DNA from: CAG-552 sp964516925
GTDB lineage: Bacteria; Bacillota; Clostridia; Christensenellales; Pumilibacteraceae
Assembly: GCA_964516925.1 (NCBI GenBank)
Contig: CAZEXL010000003.1
Span: 37,062 to 101,061, forward strand
Length of the DNA: 64,000 nucleotides
Direction of reading: 5' to 3'
Shown piece after piece: positions 16,642-25,971 of the stretch; within the stretch, counting starts at the first letter, position 1, and the number at the start of each line of letters is the position of its first letter. The translations under genes were made by a program, and so were the position numbers. The notes below the pieces were generated by a model. The model searched no databases, was not told the DNA's origin, and was given only the letters and a program-made list of their open reading frames with translations.

Positions 16642-16862
16642 CATAATAGCGTTGCGTACCTAAAATCTTATTGTCACCAACGAGGAGCGTTAGCGACGCG
16701 GCAATCTCTCCGTTAAACTCTTCCCTCTCGGCAATATCAAGCGTACTAATCTAAACCATCTGTCATTCTGAGCCGCAGGCGAAGAATCTCGCGGAAGCGA
16801 AACCTTATTGCCATTGCGAAGGGACCCCTGTGACAATCTCTCCGTTAAACTCCTACCTCTCG
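16607..16862. repeat. Repeat island 3 after the RT gene
   Basis: The gap 16642-17031 (390 bp) has no convincing gene. Inverted A at 16607-16644 is identical over 38 bp to 3168-3205 and overlaps the RT end. A degenerate B lies at 16672-16730, an A at 16761-16802 and a B at 16808-16862. The rest up to the proS terminator shows nothing recognisable. Confidence 0.85.
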
Positions 16863-16955
16863 GCACAATCAAACTCACAACCGCATGCAAATCAAATTCT
16901 AACAAGCTTCTTTTGCCTAGTTTTCTATCGGCAAGGAAGGTGTGTTTACTTTTCC

Positions 16956-16998
16956 AAAACAAAAGAAGGAGTTGCATATGCAACGCCTTCTTTGTTGT
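16956..16998 (-). terminator. Terminator of proS
   Basis: A long hairpin centred on gttgcatatgcaac (16971-16984), with arms caaaagaagg and ccttctttg, lies about 35 bp beyond the proS stop on the minus strand and runs into a T-rich stretch there. Confidence 0.7.
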
Positions 16999-17031
16999 AT
17001 TGTATATTTTCCTTTTATTATCTCACAAATT

Positions 17032-18471
17032 CTAGTACGATTTGCCGAAGTAAATCTTCTTAACGGCTTTTTTGCCGCAGCACACGCATTTGTCGCCGCA
17101 CGGCGTTTGATCGAACGGCATATTGCGACTGGACGCGCCTGCTACTTCCTTAATTTTATCTTCGCATTCGCGATCGCCGCACCACATGGTAAGAGCGAAG
17201 TTTCCGCCGTCCACGGCGTCCTTAAGCTCGTCCATGTTGCTTACCGTTTTAACGTGCGAATCGCGGAAGGCGAGAGCCTTAGCGTACATATTATCGTGAA
17301 TTTCGTCAAGCAAAGTTGCAAGTCGAGTATTAAGCTCGTTAAGCGGTACTTGAATTTTTGCGCCGCCCTCGATATCTCGTCTTGCCAAAACCGCAACGCC
17401 GTTTTCGATATCGCGCGGTCCGATTTCTATACGAACGGGAACGCCCTTCATCTCGTACTCGTTAAACTTCCAACCGGGACTGTTGTCGCTATCGTCAAGT
17501 TTAACGCGGAAGTCCTTTTTAAGCGATTGATATATTTCGTTGCACTTATCCAGCACTCCGGGTTTGTGCATTGCAACCGGAATGATAACCGCCTGTATGG
17601 GCGCAACTCTGGGCGGCAAGCAAAGTCCGCGTTCGTCGCCGTGCGCCATGATTATCGCGCCTATAAGGCGGGTAGACGTACCCCACGAGGTTTGGTACGG
17701 ATTTTTGAGCTTTCCGTCGCGGTCGAGGAATTCTATATCGAACGCAGACGAGAAGTTTGTTCCAAAGAAGTGCGTCGTGCCCGACTGCAAGCTTTTGCCG
17801 TCTTGCATCATGGCTTCGATGGAATACGTTTCTTTTGCTCCGGCAAACTTTTCTTTTTCGGTTTTTTGACCCATAAACATGGGAATCGCAAGCACGTTGC
17901 GTGCAAATTCTTCGTATACGTTAAGCATTTTAAGCGTTTCTTCTTTCGCTTCTTCTTCGGTGGCGTGCAAGGTGTGACCTTCCTGCCACAAGAATTCGCT
18001 TGTTCTAAGGAAGGGGCGAGTGGTCTTTTCCCATCGTACGACGTTTGCCCATTGATTTATAAGCAACGGCAAATCGCGATACGATTCCACCCATTGCGAG
18101 TACATTTTGCAAATAATCGTTTCGCTAGTGGGGCGAACTACCAACGGTTCGGGTAGTTCGGTCGCGCCGGCGCGCGTAACGGTTGCAACTTCGGGCGCAA
18201 AACCCTCTACGTGTTCCGCTTCTTTAAGAAGGTAGCTGTAAGGAATAAGCAACGGGAAATAAGCGTTTTCGTGCCCCGTAGCCTTAAAACGCTCGTCCAT
18301 TTGTTTTTGAATAAGTTCCCACACGGCGTAACCGTACGGACGTATAACCATAGTGCCCTTTACCGGACCGTAGTCTGCAAGCTGAGTCTTTAACACTACG
18401 TCGGTATACCACTGAGGAAAATTCTCGTGAATGTCGGCAATTTCTTTTACAAAGTCTTTTTCTTTAGCCAT
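17032..18471 (-). CDS. proS: Prolyl-tRNA synthetase, short archaeal/eukaryote-like type
   Basis: 479 residues, class II aminoacyl-tRNA synthetase that charges tRNA-Pro with proline. The core shows the class II motifs (V-I-R-P-Y-G-Y near motif 1, F-L-R-T-S-E-F-L-W-Q-E-G-H-T in motif 2, G-L-C-L-P-P-R-V-A-P near motif 3), an anticodon-binding domain, and the C-terminal zinc-binding domain with C-G-D-K-C-V-C-C-G-K ending in K-I-Y-F-G-K-S-Y. There is no INS editing insert; this is the type 3 enzyme found in some Clostridia instead of the long bacterial ProRS. Ribosome site ggagagg on the minus strand. Divergent from metK. Confidence 0.95.
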   Translation of the reverse strand: MAKEKDFVKEIADIHENFPQWYTDVVLKTQLADYGPVKGTMVIRPYGYAVWELIQKQMDERFKATGHENAYFPLLIPYSYLLKEAEHVEGFAPEVATVTRAGATELPEPLVVRPTSETIICKMYSQWVESYRDLPLLINQWANVVRWEKTTRPFLRTSEFLWQEGHTLHATEEEAKEETLKMLNVYEEFARNVLAIPMFMGQKTEKEKFAGAKETYSIEAMMQDGKSLQSGTTHFFGTNFSSAFDIEFLDRDGKLKNPYQTSWGTSTRLIGAIIMAHGDERGLCLPPRVAPIQAVIIPVAMHKPGVLDKCNEIYQSLKKDFRVKLDDSDNSPGWKFNEYEMKGVPVRIEIGPRDIENGVAVLARRDIEGGAKIQVPLNELNTRLATLLDEIHDNMYAKALAFRDSHVKTVSNMDELKDAVDGGNFALTMWCGDRECEDKIKEVAGASSRNMPFDQTPCGDKCVCCGKKAVKKIYFGKSY

Positions 18472-18495
18472 AATAAACCTCTCCGTAACCAGAAC

Positions 18496-18524
18496 AGTTT
18501 AACTTGTTTTTTGCTAAAAGTCAA
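18496..18524 (-). promoter_or_regulatory. SigA-type promoter of proS
   Basis: On the minus strand, -35 TTGACT (18519-18524), 17-bp spacer, -10 TAAACT (18496-18501), 25 bp before the proS start. No T-box leader was seen in the 256-bp gap 18472-18727, which otherwise holds only the metK promoter. Confidence 0.65.
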
Positions 18525-18658
18525 CTGTTTGCAAGCTAAAAACGGCTTTGTGTCAACGCATTATTGCACAAAATCGTAAAATTAGCCAATTGTTTTTCGC
18601 TCTTTGGCGGTTTGCACTAAAAGTAGGCAAGCTCGTCGCATAAACCGAGCTTAAATCG

Positions 18659-18687
18659 TTGACTATTTTGCTTGGATATTGTATAAT
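18659..18687 (+). promoter_or_regulatory. SigA-type promoter of metK
   Basis: -35 TTGACT (18659-18664), 17-bp spacer, -10 TATAAT (18682-18687). The leader is only about 35 nt, too short for a SAM riboswitch. Confidence 0.8.
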
Positions 18688-18727
18688 AATTGTTTGTAAA
18701 AGAATGTTTACCATTGTGGAGAGAATT

Positions 18728-19906
18728 ATGAACAAAATTAAGTTATTTTCAAGCGAGAGCGTAACCGAAGGTCATCCCGATAAAGTTTGCGACGCAATTG
18801 CTGACAGTATTTTGGACGAGGCACTAAAAGGCGATCCGTCGTCCAGAGTGGCTTGCGAAGTATGTTGCAGTACCGGTATGGTTTTGGTTATGGGCGAATT
18901 TACCACCGAGCAGTACGTGGATATCCCCAGAGTGGTACGCAAAGTGGTAAAAGAAATAGGCTACGGCGATCCGTCGCTCGGCTTTGACTACCATACTTGC
19001 GCGGTGCTTACCTACATCAACGAGCAGTCCGCCGATATATCCATGGGCGTGTCCGACGCAATCGAAAGCAAGGATTCTTCCGATCCTGCCGATCGCATAG
19101 GCGCCGGCGACCAAGGCATGATGTTCGGCTATGCGTGCAACGAAACGCCCGAGCTTATGCCGCTTCCGATTTCGCTCGCGCATGCGCTTACCAAGCGTCT
19201 TACTTACGTGCGCAAAGAAGGCATAATGCCGCAACTTCGTCCGGACGGCAAATCGCAAGTTACCGTTGCCTACGATCAAAATGGTAAGCCGCTGTACGTG
19301 GATACGGTAGTAATATCGGCGCAACACAATGCCGACGCAAATCTTGACGAACTTCGTAAGCAAATAATACAAAACGTTATATTGCCCGCCGTTCCCAAAA
19401 ATCTTATTTGCGACAAGACTAAATTCCTAATCAATCCCACCGGCAGATTCGTTATAGGCGGTCCGCACGGCGACAGCGGCCTTACGGGTCGAAAGATTAT
19501 AGTCGATACGTACGGCGGAATGTGTCCGCACGGCGGCGGAGCGTTCTCCGGCAAAGATCCCACCAAGGTGGATAGATCCGCGTCGTACTATGCAAGATAC
19601 GTATGCAAAAATATCGTAGCGGCGTCTCTTGCGGATAAGGTTCAACTTCAGGTTGCGTACGCAATAGGCAAGGCGCAACCGGTATCCGTTTGCGTAGATA
19701 CGTTCGGCACCGGCAAAATATCCGACGACGAGCTTATAAAGATTATAAACAAGCATTTTGATTTCCGTCCGTACTCTATAATCAAGAATCTCGGTTTGCG
19801 TGCGCCAATATACGCAAAAACCACCAACTACGGACACTTCGGCGACAAGGATGTGCCGTGGGAAAAGACGGATAAGTCCGAGGAGTTAAAAAAATACCTT
19901 AAATGA
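18728..19906 (+). CDS. metK: S-adenosylmethionine synthetase
   Basis: 392 residues; makes SAM from methionine and ATP. Start at the ATG after gtggagagaatt, giving M-N-K-I-K-L-F-S-S-E-S-V-T-E-G-H-P-D-K; the frame is open further upstream but those codons overlap the promoter. The signature G-A-G-D-Q-G-M-M-F-G-Y-A (ATP binding) and G-G-G-A-F-S-G-K-D-P-T-K-V-D-R-S (P-loop-like) are intact. Length is typical. It overlaps the next gene by four bases (ATGA), so recD2 is translated from the same message. Confidence 0.96.
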   Translation: MNKIKLFSSESVTEGHPDKVCDAIADSILDEALKGDPSSRVACEVCCSTGMVLVMGEFTTEQYVDIPRVVRKVVKEIGYGDPSLGFDYHTCAVLTYINEQSADISMGVSDAIESKDSSDPADRIGAGDQGMMFGYACNETPELMPLPISLAHALTKRLTYVRKEGIMPQLRPDGKSQVTVAYDQNGKPLYVDTVVISAQHNADANLDELRKQIIQNVILPAVPKNLICDKTKFLINPTGRFVIGGPHGDSGLTGRKIIVDTYGGMCPHGGGAFSGKDPTKVDRSASYYARYVCKNIVAASLADKVQLQVAYAIGKAQPVSVCVDTFGTGKISDDELIKIINKHFDFRPYSIIKNLGLRAPIYAKTTNYGHFGDKDVPWEKTDKSEELKKYLK

Positions 19907-22104
19907 AAGTAAGCGGAACTGTTGAGGAAATTCGATTCAGAAACGAGGAAAACGGCTACACCATAGCCGTTTTGGACGTGGACGGCGAACCGCTCGTTGC
20001 GGTTGGCGCTTTTCCGCCGCTCAGCGGCGGCGAGGACGTCGAAGTAATCGGCGAATACGTCAATCATCCCAAGTTCGGCAGACAGTTCAAAGCTTCGGAC
20101 GTAAGGCGCATAATGCCGAGTTCGATCGACGGCATAGTCCGTTTTTTGGGAAGCGGGCTGATTAAGGGAGTAGGACCTCGTACTGCGATTGCCATAGCCA
20201 ACACTTTCGGAACGCAGTCGCTTGACGTAATCGAGTTTCATCCGTCCAGACTTACGGTTATACGCGGCATAACCGCCGCAAAAGCCTTGTCGATACACGA
20301 AGCGTACGTTCAAAACAAAAAAGTTCAAGACGCGGTTATGTACCTTCAAGCGCAAGATATTCCGCTTGGTTCGGCGCTTAAAATATACCGCTACTACGGC
20401 GAAGAAACGATAAAAACGGTTTCAGCTAATCCGTACCGACTTATCGAGGACATCGACGGCATAGGCTTTATTACGGCAGATCGCATAGCCGCAAAGCAAG
20501 GCATCGACAAAAACAGTCCCTTTCGCATTCGGGCAGGGCTTATGCACTGTCTTACGGTAAGCGGAGAAGACGGCAACACGTTTTTGCCTAGCGACGAGCT
20601 TGTAAAACAAGCGGCAACCCTTTTGGATTGCTCAAGCGATGACGTAGCTGCCGAAATCGACGGACTTATCATCGACGGCAAGCTTAAAAAAGCGGACGTC
20701 GAGGGAGCGAATGCGATTTATCTTCGTTCGGTTTATCAGGCAGAGCAAGGCGCCGCGGCAGGACTCGTGCGACTTATGACCGAGTCGGATAAAATTATTC
20801 GCGATATCGAGAGCGACATTGCTCAATTCGAGCAAAGCAACGGCGTAAAACTGCACGAAAATCAAAAAGAGGCGGTGCGTCTTGCCGTAAACAACGGCGT
20901 GTCGGTAATAACGGGCGGACCGGGTACCGGCAAAACCACGGTGGTAAAGTGTATTATCGAAATTAACGAAAAGCTTGGCGTATCGTCCATGCTTATGGCG
21001 CCTACCGGGCGTGCGGCAAAGCGACTTAACGAAAGCACCGACCGCGAAGCTACCACCATTCATCGCGCGCTTATGAAGGACGTGGGGCAGGCGGACTACA
21101 AAACGGCGATATCGCCGCTTAATTGCGGAGCGGTAATAGTAGACGAAGTATCCATGGTGGACGTGTTCCTGCTTAATATGCTCGTTCGCAGATTGCGTAG
21201 CGGAACGAGGCTAATTTTGGTAGGTGACAAGGATCAGCTCCCCAGTGTAGGCGCAGGCAATGCGCTAGCCGATATTATCGCTTGCGGACTGGTTCCTACG
21301 GCGATGCTCACTCATATATATCGACAGTCCGAACAAAGTCTTATTGCGCAAAACGCGCATGCGGTAAATCAAGGACTTATGCCCGATATATCGCAAAAGG
21401 ACAAAGATTTCTTTTTTGTCCACGCAAAGGAGGCGGACAAGCTTGCCGATACGGTCGTGGATATGGCGTCGCGCAGGATCCCCAAGTTCCTTAACGTCGA
21501 GCCGCAAAAAATTCAGGTGCTATGCCCCGTAAAAAACGGCTCGTGCGGAACGATTGCGCTTAACAAACGTTTGCAAGAGGTAATAAACCCGATTGGCGAG
21601 CAAGTGCTCAGCGGCGAAGTTATCTACCGCGTCGGCGACAAAGTTATGCACACCGCCAACAACTATCAGCTGGAATGGGTACGACGCGAACCGTACTACG
21701 AAAAGGGCGAAGGCGTGTTCAACGGCGACACGGGTATAATTATCGACGTAAAACCCTCGTCGGGTGAAATTACGGTTTTGCTCGACGACGGCAGAACGGT
21801 GATATATCCTGCCGATGTACGCAGTCAGCTTATGCCGGCGTACGCAGTTACGGTGCACAAAAGTCAAGGCTCGGAATACGTCGGCGTGATTATGCCGATT
21901 ACCGGCGGTAGCCCCATGATAATGACCAGAAATTTATTGTACACGGCAATAACGCGCGCAAAAAAATTCGTTGCGCTCGTAGGCGACGAGTACTATCTTA
22001 AACGAATGGTCGACAACAATTACATAGCAAAACGATACAGCGGAATGAAAACTTTTTTACTCCGACTGTACGACGATAATAATTTATTATACGGAGAGTT
22101 TTAA
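19903..22104 (+). CDS. recD2: RecD2-like / TraA-type ATP-dependent DNA helicase
   Basis: 733 residues. An OB-like N-terminal domain starts V-S-G-T-V-E-E-I-R-F and helix-hairpin-helix motifs follow at about 85-200. The superfamily 1B helicase core has the Walker A box G-G-P-G-T-G-K-T-T near residue 345, the D-E-V-S-M box near 415, G-D-K-D-Q-L-P-S-V-G-A-G, and a C-terminal V-H-K-S-Q-G-S-E-Y motif. RecD2 proteins are 5'-3' helicases that act without RecBC, in repair and replication restart. Translationally coupled to metK (ATGA) and to the next gene (TAATG). Confidence 0.92.
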   Translation: MKVSGTVEEIRFRNEENGYTIAVLDVDGEPLVAVGAFPPLSGGEDVEVIGEYVNHPKFGRQFKASDVRRIMPSSIDGIVRFLGSGLIKGVGPRTAIAIANTFGTQSLDVIEFHPSRLTVIRGITAAKALSIHEAYVQNKKVQDAVMYLQAQDIPLGSALKIYRYYGEETIKTVSANPYRLIEDIDGIGFITADRIAAKQGIDKNSPFRIRAGLMHCLTVSGEDGNTFLPSDELVKQAATLLDCSSDDVAAEIDGLIIDGKLKKADVEGANAIYLRSVYQAEQGAAAGLVRLMTESDKIIRDIESDIAQFEQSNGVKLHENQKEAVRLAVNNGVSVITGGPGTGKTTVVKCIIEINEKLGVSSMLMAPTGRAAKRLNESTDREATTIHRALMKDVGQADYKTAISPLNCGAVIVDEVSMVDVFLLNMLVRRLRSGTRLILVGDKDQLPSVGAGNALADIIACGLVPTAMLTHIYRQSEQSLIAQNAHAVNQGLMPDISQKDKDFFFVHAKEADKLADTVVDMASRRIPKFLNVEPQKIQVLCPVKNGSCGTIALNKRLQEVINPIGEQVLSGEVIYRVGDKVMHTANNYQLEWVRREPYYEKGEGVFNGDTGIIIDVKPSSGEITVLLDDGRTVIYPADVRSQLMPAYAVTVHKSQGSEYVGVIMPITGGSPMIMTRNLLYTAITRAKKFVALVGDEYYLKRMVDNNYIAKRYSGMKTFLLRLYDDNNLLYGEF

Positions 22105-22478
22105 TGGTTACTGTAAAAGAATTCAGCTACGACGACGCAAAGCAAATAGTCGAAGATCTGGGCGGAACGTTGTCGCCCGACGAGCGTGTGCTTATAATGG
22201 ACGAGGGCGGCGAAAAGATAGGCGCGTCGGTAATAGGGCTAGACAGGACGGTTGTGGAAATACGGCAGATTATCGTAAAAGATCGTCCGTTCCCGTACTT
22301 CGATTTACTTGCGCGTTCAACGCTTAACATAATCAATTTGTTCGAATTGCCCATAATGGTACGAGTGGAAAGCAAACCGTATTTTACCGCGTTCGGCTTT
22401 ACGCAAGCGGAAGACGGCTTTATGTACGTGCAAAGCGACAAAATCACGTTTAAGGGCAGCCTTTGCGGCGGACACTAA
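22104..22478 (+). CDS. Unknown 124-residue protein
   Basis: Small acidic protein that I do not recognise. Alternating strands and helices and the segment P-Y-F-D-L-L-A-R-S-T-L-N recall a trimmed GNAT acetyltransferase fold, but the acetyl-CoA loop is not evident. Its ATG overlaps the recD2 stop (TAATG), so it is translationally coupled; glnS follows after 23 bp. No membrane segment or signal peptide. Confidence 0.7.
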   Translation: MVTVKEFSYDDAKQIVEDLGGTLSPDERVLIMDEGGEKIGASVIGLDRTVVEIRQIIVKDRPFPYFDLLARSTLNIINLFELPIMVRVESKPYFTAFGFTQAEDGFMYVQSDKITFKGSLCGGH

Positions 22479-22501
22479 TCGTAAAGTAAGGAGAGAATTA
22501 T

Positions 22502-24121
22502 ATGAGTAACTTTATAGAAGACATAATCGAAAGCGACCTTAAAGAAGGCAGATGTAAGGAAATCGTTACGCGATTCCCGCCCGAACCAAACGGATATTTG
22601 CATATAGGTCACGTAAAAAGCATTTGCCTTAACTACTACGGCACGGCAGTAAAATACGGCGGAAGATTTAATTTGCGTTTTGACGACACAAACCCCGCAA
22701 AAGAGGACGACGAATTCGTTCGTTCTATCGTGGACGACGTAAAATGGCTGGGCGCCGACGTAAGCAACGTACTCTTTGCGTCCGATTATTTTGACGAAAT
22801 GTACGCAAGAGCGGTTATTCTTATCAAAAAAGGCAAGGCGTATGTGGACGACATGGACGCCGAGCAAATTCGACTTACTCGCGGCACGCTTACCGAGCCG
22901 GGCGTCGAAAGCAAAAACCGCAATCGTCCGATAGACGAAAGTCTTAAACTTTTCGAAGACATGAAAAACGGACTCGTGCCCGACGGCGCGCTTATTTTGC
23001 GTGCTAAGATAGACATGGCAAGTCCGAACATAAACATGCGCGATCCCGTTTTGTATCGCGTGCTTCACGAGCCGCATCACCGCCAAGGCGACAAATGGTG
23101 CATATATCCCATGTACGACTTCGCGCACCCCATCGAGGACGCAATCGAAGGAATAACTCATTCCATTTGTACGCTCGAATTCGAAGACCACAGACCGCTG
23201 TACGACTGGATAGTGCGTGAGTGCGAATTTGAAAATCCGCCTCATCAATACGAATTTGCTCGTTTAAGCATAAAGCGCACTATAATGAGTAAGCGTTATC
23301 TAAAGCGTTTGGTGGACAGCGGAGCGGTAGACGGTTGGGACGATCCCCGTATGCCTACCATTGCGGGACTTCGTCGCAGAGGATATACGCCGAGCAGTCT
23401 TATCAATTTTTGCGAAAAGATTGGCGTAAGCAAGGCAAACAGCGAAGTCGAAACCGGATTGCTCGAAAGCTGTATTCGCGACGAGCTTAACGCCAACGCT
23501 CCCAGAGCCATGGCGGTGCTCGATCCCGTAAAGCTTATTATCGTAAATCGCGACGCCGACTATCGCGAAGAACTCGATTTTGAAGTTAATCCCACAGCGG
23601 AAAACGGCGAAGTTCGAAAAACGGACATAAGCAACGAACTTTACATCGAAAGAAGCGACTTCGAAGTAACGCCTCCGCCCAAGTTCAAGCGACTCGTTCC
23701 GGGCGGAATGGTAAGGCTTAAAGGCGCCTATATAATAAAGGCCGTGGGGTACGAAACGGACGGCGACAAGGTAACTCTTATAAAAGCCGAGATTATCGAA
23801 GGAACCAAGTCCGGACACGACGAAAGCGGTATAAAAGTTAAGGGCGTAATACATTGGGTAAACGCCAAAACCGCGATAGATATCAAAGCGCGTATGTACG
23901 ATTATTTGCTTTTGGACGCAGAAGAAAAAGTCGATTTTGCCGAAAGAATGAATCCCGAATCGCTTAAAGTTCTTAATGCAAAAGGCGAAGCGTATCTAAG
24001 CAAGGCGCAAGGCGGACAGTCCTTCCAATTCTTGCGCCAAGGATATTTTTGCCGAGACGCTAAAAGCGACGAAGCGGTATTCAATCTTGTGGTCGGGCTT
24101 AAGGACGGCTACAAAAAATAG
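22502..24121 (+). CDS. glnS: Glutaminyl-tRNA synthetase
   Basis: 539 residues, class I synthetase charging tRNA-Gln directly. HIGH motif in P-P-E-P-N-G-Y-L-H-I-G-H, KMSKS equivalent M-S-K-R-Y-L-K-R, and the GlnRS/GluRS acceptor-binding segment L-R-F-D-D-T-N-P; two beta-barrel anticodon-binding domains at the C-terminus. R-F-P-P-E-P marks it as GlnRS rather than bacterial GluRS. Many Bacillota use the GatCAB route instead, so this enzyme was probably acquired, as in several Clostridia. Ribosome site aaggagag. Confidence 0.94.
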   Translation: MSNFIEDIIESDLKEGRCKEIVTRFPPEPNGYLHIGHVKSICLNYYGTAVKYGGRFNLRFDDTNPAKEDDEFVRSIVDDVKWLGADVSNVLFASDYFDEMYARAVILIKKGKAYVDDMDAEQIRLTRGTLTEPGVESKNRNRPIDESLKLFEDMKNGLVPDGALILRAKIDMASPNINMRDPVLYRVLHEPHHRQGDKWCIYPMYDFAHPIEDAIEGITHSICTLEFEDHRPLYDWIVRECEFENPPHQYEFARLSIKRTIMSKRYLKRLVDSGAVDGWDDPRMPTIAGLRRRGYTPSSLINFCEKIGVSKANSEVETGLLESCIRDELNANAPRAMAVLDPVKLIIVNRDADYREELDFEVNPTAENGEVRKTDISNELYIERSDFEVTPPPKFKRLVPGGMVRLKGAYIIKAVGYETDGDKVTLIKAEIIEGTKSGHDESGIKVKGVIHWVNAKTAIDIKARMYDYLLLDAEEKVDFAERMNPESLKVLNAKGEAYLSKAQGGQSFQFLRQGYFCRDAKSDEAVFNLVVGLKDGYKK

Positions 24122-24131
24122 GAGAACAGTT

Positions 24132-25943
24132 ATGAAAAAGATAGACAGCTATACTTTAAGAAAAATGTGGCTTGATTTTTATGCCGAAAAAAACCACGCA
24201 ATAATAAGTTCGGCGTCGCTTATACCCGAAAACGATCCGACGGTTTTGTTTACCACCGCCGGAATGCATCCGCTTGTACCGTATTTGCTCGGCGCAAAGC
24301 ACCCTGCCGGCAATCGCCTTGCCGACGTTCAAAAGTGCGTTCGAACGGGCGATATCGACGAAGTGGGTGACGACAGCCATTGCACGTTTTTCGAAATGCT
24401 CGGCAACTGGTCGCTTGGCGATTACTTCAAAAAAGAGCAAATACAGTGGAGCTATGAATTTTTAACAAGCGAAAAATATTTGGGAATAGATAAAAATCGC
24501 CTTGCCGTTACCGTTTTTGCGGGCGACGAGGATTGCCCGCGCGACGAAGAAAGCGCAAAGCTTTGGCAAGAGTGCGGACTTAGCAAAGACCATATATTCT
24601 ATTTGCCCAAGTCGAACAACTGGTGGGGACCTGCCGGCGTAACCGGACCGTGCGGACCGGATACCGAAATGTTCTTTATTGCCGACAAGCCGGACTGCGG
24701 CGATCATTGCGGCCCCGATTGCGATTGCGGTAAGTATTTGGAAATATGGAACGACGTGTTTATGCAATACAACAAGACGGCGGACGGCAAATTCGAGCCG
24801 CTAAAGCAGCGTAACGTCGATACGGGTATGGGTTTAGAGCGTACGCTATGCACGCTTCAAGGCAAAAAGAGCGTATACGAAACCGATTTATTTACGCCTA
24901 TTTTGCAAAAAATTCGCGAATGTCGTAAGGCAAACGAAGCCAAAGACGTCGTAAATATTATCAATCCCGACGTAGAGAAAAAAGCGGAGCGTATCGTAGC
25001 CGATCATATTCGCACGTCGGTATTCATTATAGGCGACGAGCGCGGAGTAACCTGCTCAAACGTCGATCAAGGATATATTTTGCGTAGATTGCTTCGCCGA
25101 GCTATTCGTTTCGGCAGGCAGATATCGCTTGCAAAAGGCGACTTTTCTTTAATAGCGCGCACCGTAATAGATATGTACAAGGACGTATATCCCGAACTTA
25201 AACAAAACGAAAATAAAATCGTCGAAGAAATCGATTTGGAAGAAGAACGTTTCGAAAAGACGCTTTTTACCGGCATAAAGGAATTTGAAAAAGTTGCGTT
25301 CTATCAAAAGGGCGACACCATAAGCGGAAAGGCGGCGTTCAGATTGTACGAAACGTACGGTTTCCCTGTGGAAATGACTGTCGAGCTTGCAAAAGAGCGT
25401 AACTTAAAGGTGGACATAGAAGGATTTAACGCCGCATATAAAGAGCACCAGCAGAAAAGCCACGCAGGAGCAGAGCAAAAGTTTAAGGGCGGGCTGGCAG
25501 ACCACACCGAAACCATAACTCGGTTGCACACCGCAACGCACCTTATGCACGCCGCGCTCAAAAAGGTGCTTCACGACGACGGCGCAAACCAAAAGGGTAG
25601 CAACATAACCGAAGAGCGTTTAAGATTCGACTTTACCTTCGGGCGCGCGCTTACTCCCGACGAAATAACGCAGGTCGAGCAGCTCGTAAACGAGGCAATT
25701 AAAGCCGACGTTCCCATCACCTGCGAAGAAATGACGGTAGACGAAGCAAAGGCACAAGGGGCAATCGGTTTGTTTACTTCTAAGTACGGCGAAAAGGTAA
25801 AGGTGTACACTATGGGCAGCTTTTCTAAGGAAATTTGCGGCGGACCGCACGCAAGCAGAACGGGTGAGCTTGGCAAGTTCCGTATATTAAAGGAACAGTC
25901 GTCGGGCGCAGGCGTTCGTCGTATAAAGGCAATTTTGGAATAA
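24132..25943 (+). CDS. alaS: Alanyl-tRNA synthetase lacking the C-terminal C-Ala domain
   Basis: 603 residues against about 870 in typical bacteria. Present: the class II catalytic domain (F-T-T-A-G-M-H near residue 40, E-M-L-G-N-W-S-L-G-D-Y, G-M-G-L-E-R), the tRNA-recognition domain, and the editing domain with zinc ligands H-T-A-T-H and C-G-G-P-H. The protein ends with R-R-I-K-A-I-L-E right after the editing domain; the DHHA1/C-Ala domain that drives dimerisation and helps editing is missing. The next gene starts 28 bp later and no C-Ala-like sequence follows in other frames, so this is a true short form, not a frameshift. Start chosen at the ATG after aggagaacagtt. Confidence 0.93.
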   Translation: MKKIDSYTLRKMWLDFYAEKNHAIISSASLIPENDPTVLFTTAGMHPLVPYLLGAKHPAGNRLADVQKCVRTGDIDEVGDDSHCTFFEMLGNWSLGDYFKKEQIQWSYEFLTSEKYLGIDKNRLAVTVFAGDEDCPRDEESAKLWQECGLSKDHIFYLPKSNNWWGPAGVTGPCGPDTEMFFIADKPDCGDHCGPDCDCGKYLEIWNDVFMQYNKTADGKFEPLKQRNVDTGMGLERTLCTLQGKKSVYETDLFTPILQKIRECRKANEAKDVVNIINPDVEKKAERIVADHIRTSVFIIGDERGVTCSNVDQGYILRRLLRRAIRFGRQISLAKGDFSLIARTVIDMYKDVYPELKQNENKIVEEIDLEEERFEKTLFTGIKEFEKVAFYQKGDTISGKAAFRLYETYGFPVEMTVELAKERNLKVDIEGFNAAYKEHQQKSHAGAEQKFKGGLADHTETITRLHTATHLMHAALKKVLHDDGANQKGSNITEERLRFDFTFGRALTPDEITQVEQLVNEAIKADVPITCEEMTVDEAKAQGAIGLFTSKYGEKVKVYTMGSFSKEICGGPHASRTGELGKFRILKEQSSGAGVRRIKAILE

Positions 25944-25971
25944 AACGCAAAAAACAACGGAGGGTAAAAAA

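Noticed and set aside
16942..18156. 404-codon plus-strand ORF opposite proS
   Set aside because: Fully antisense to a well supported aminoacyl-tRNA synthetase with strong coding signal; no ribosome site or domain.
18472..18658. T-box leader before proS
   Set aside because: No T-box core (tgg-type bulge) or antiterminator in the gap on the minus strand.
18688..18727. SAM riboswitch before metK
   Set aside because: The predicted leader is about 35 nt, too short, and no kink-turn or paired stems were seen.
24087..25971. alaS cut by frameshift
   Set aside because: Only 28 bp separate its stop from the next gene with its own ribosome site, so no room for a lost C-Ala domain.
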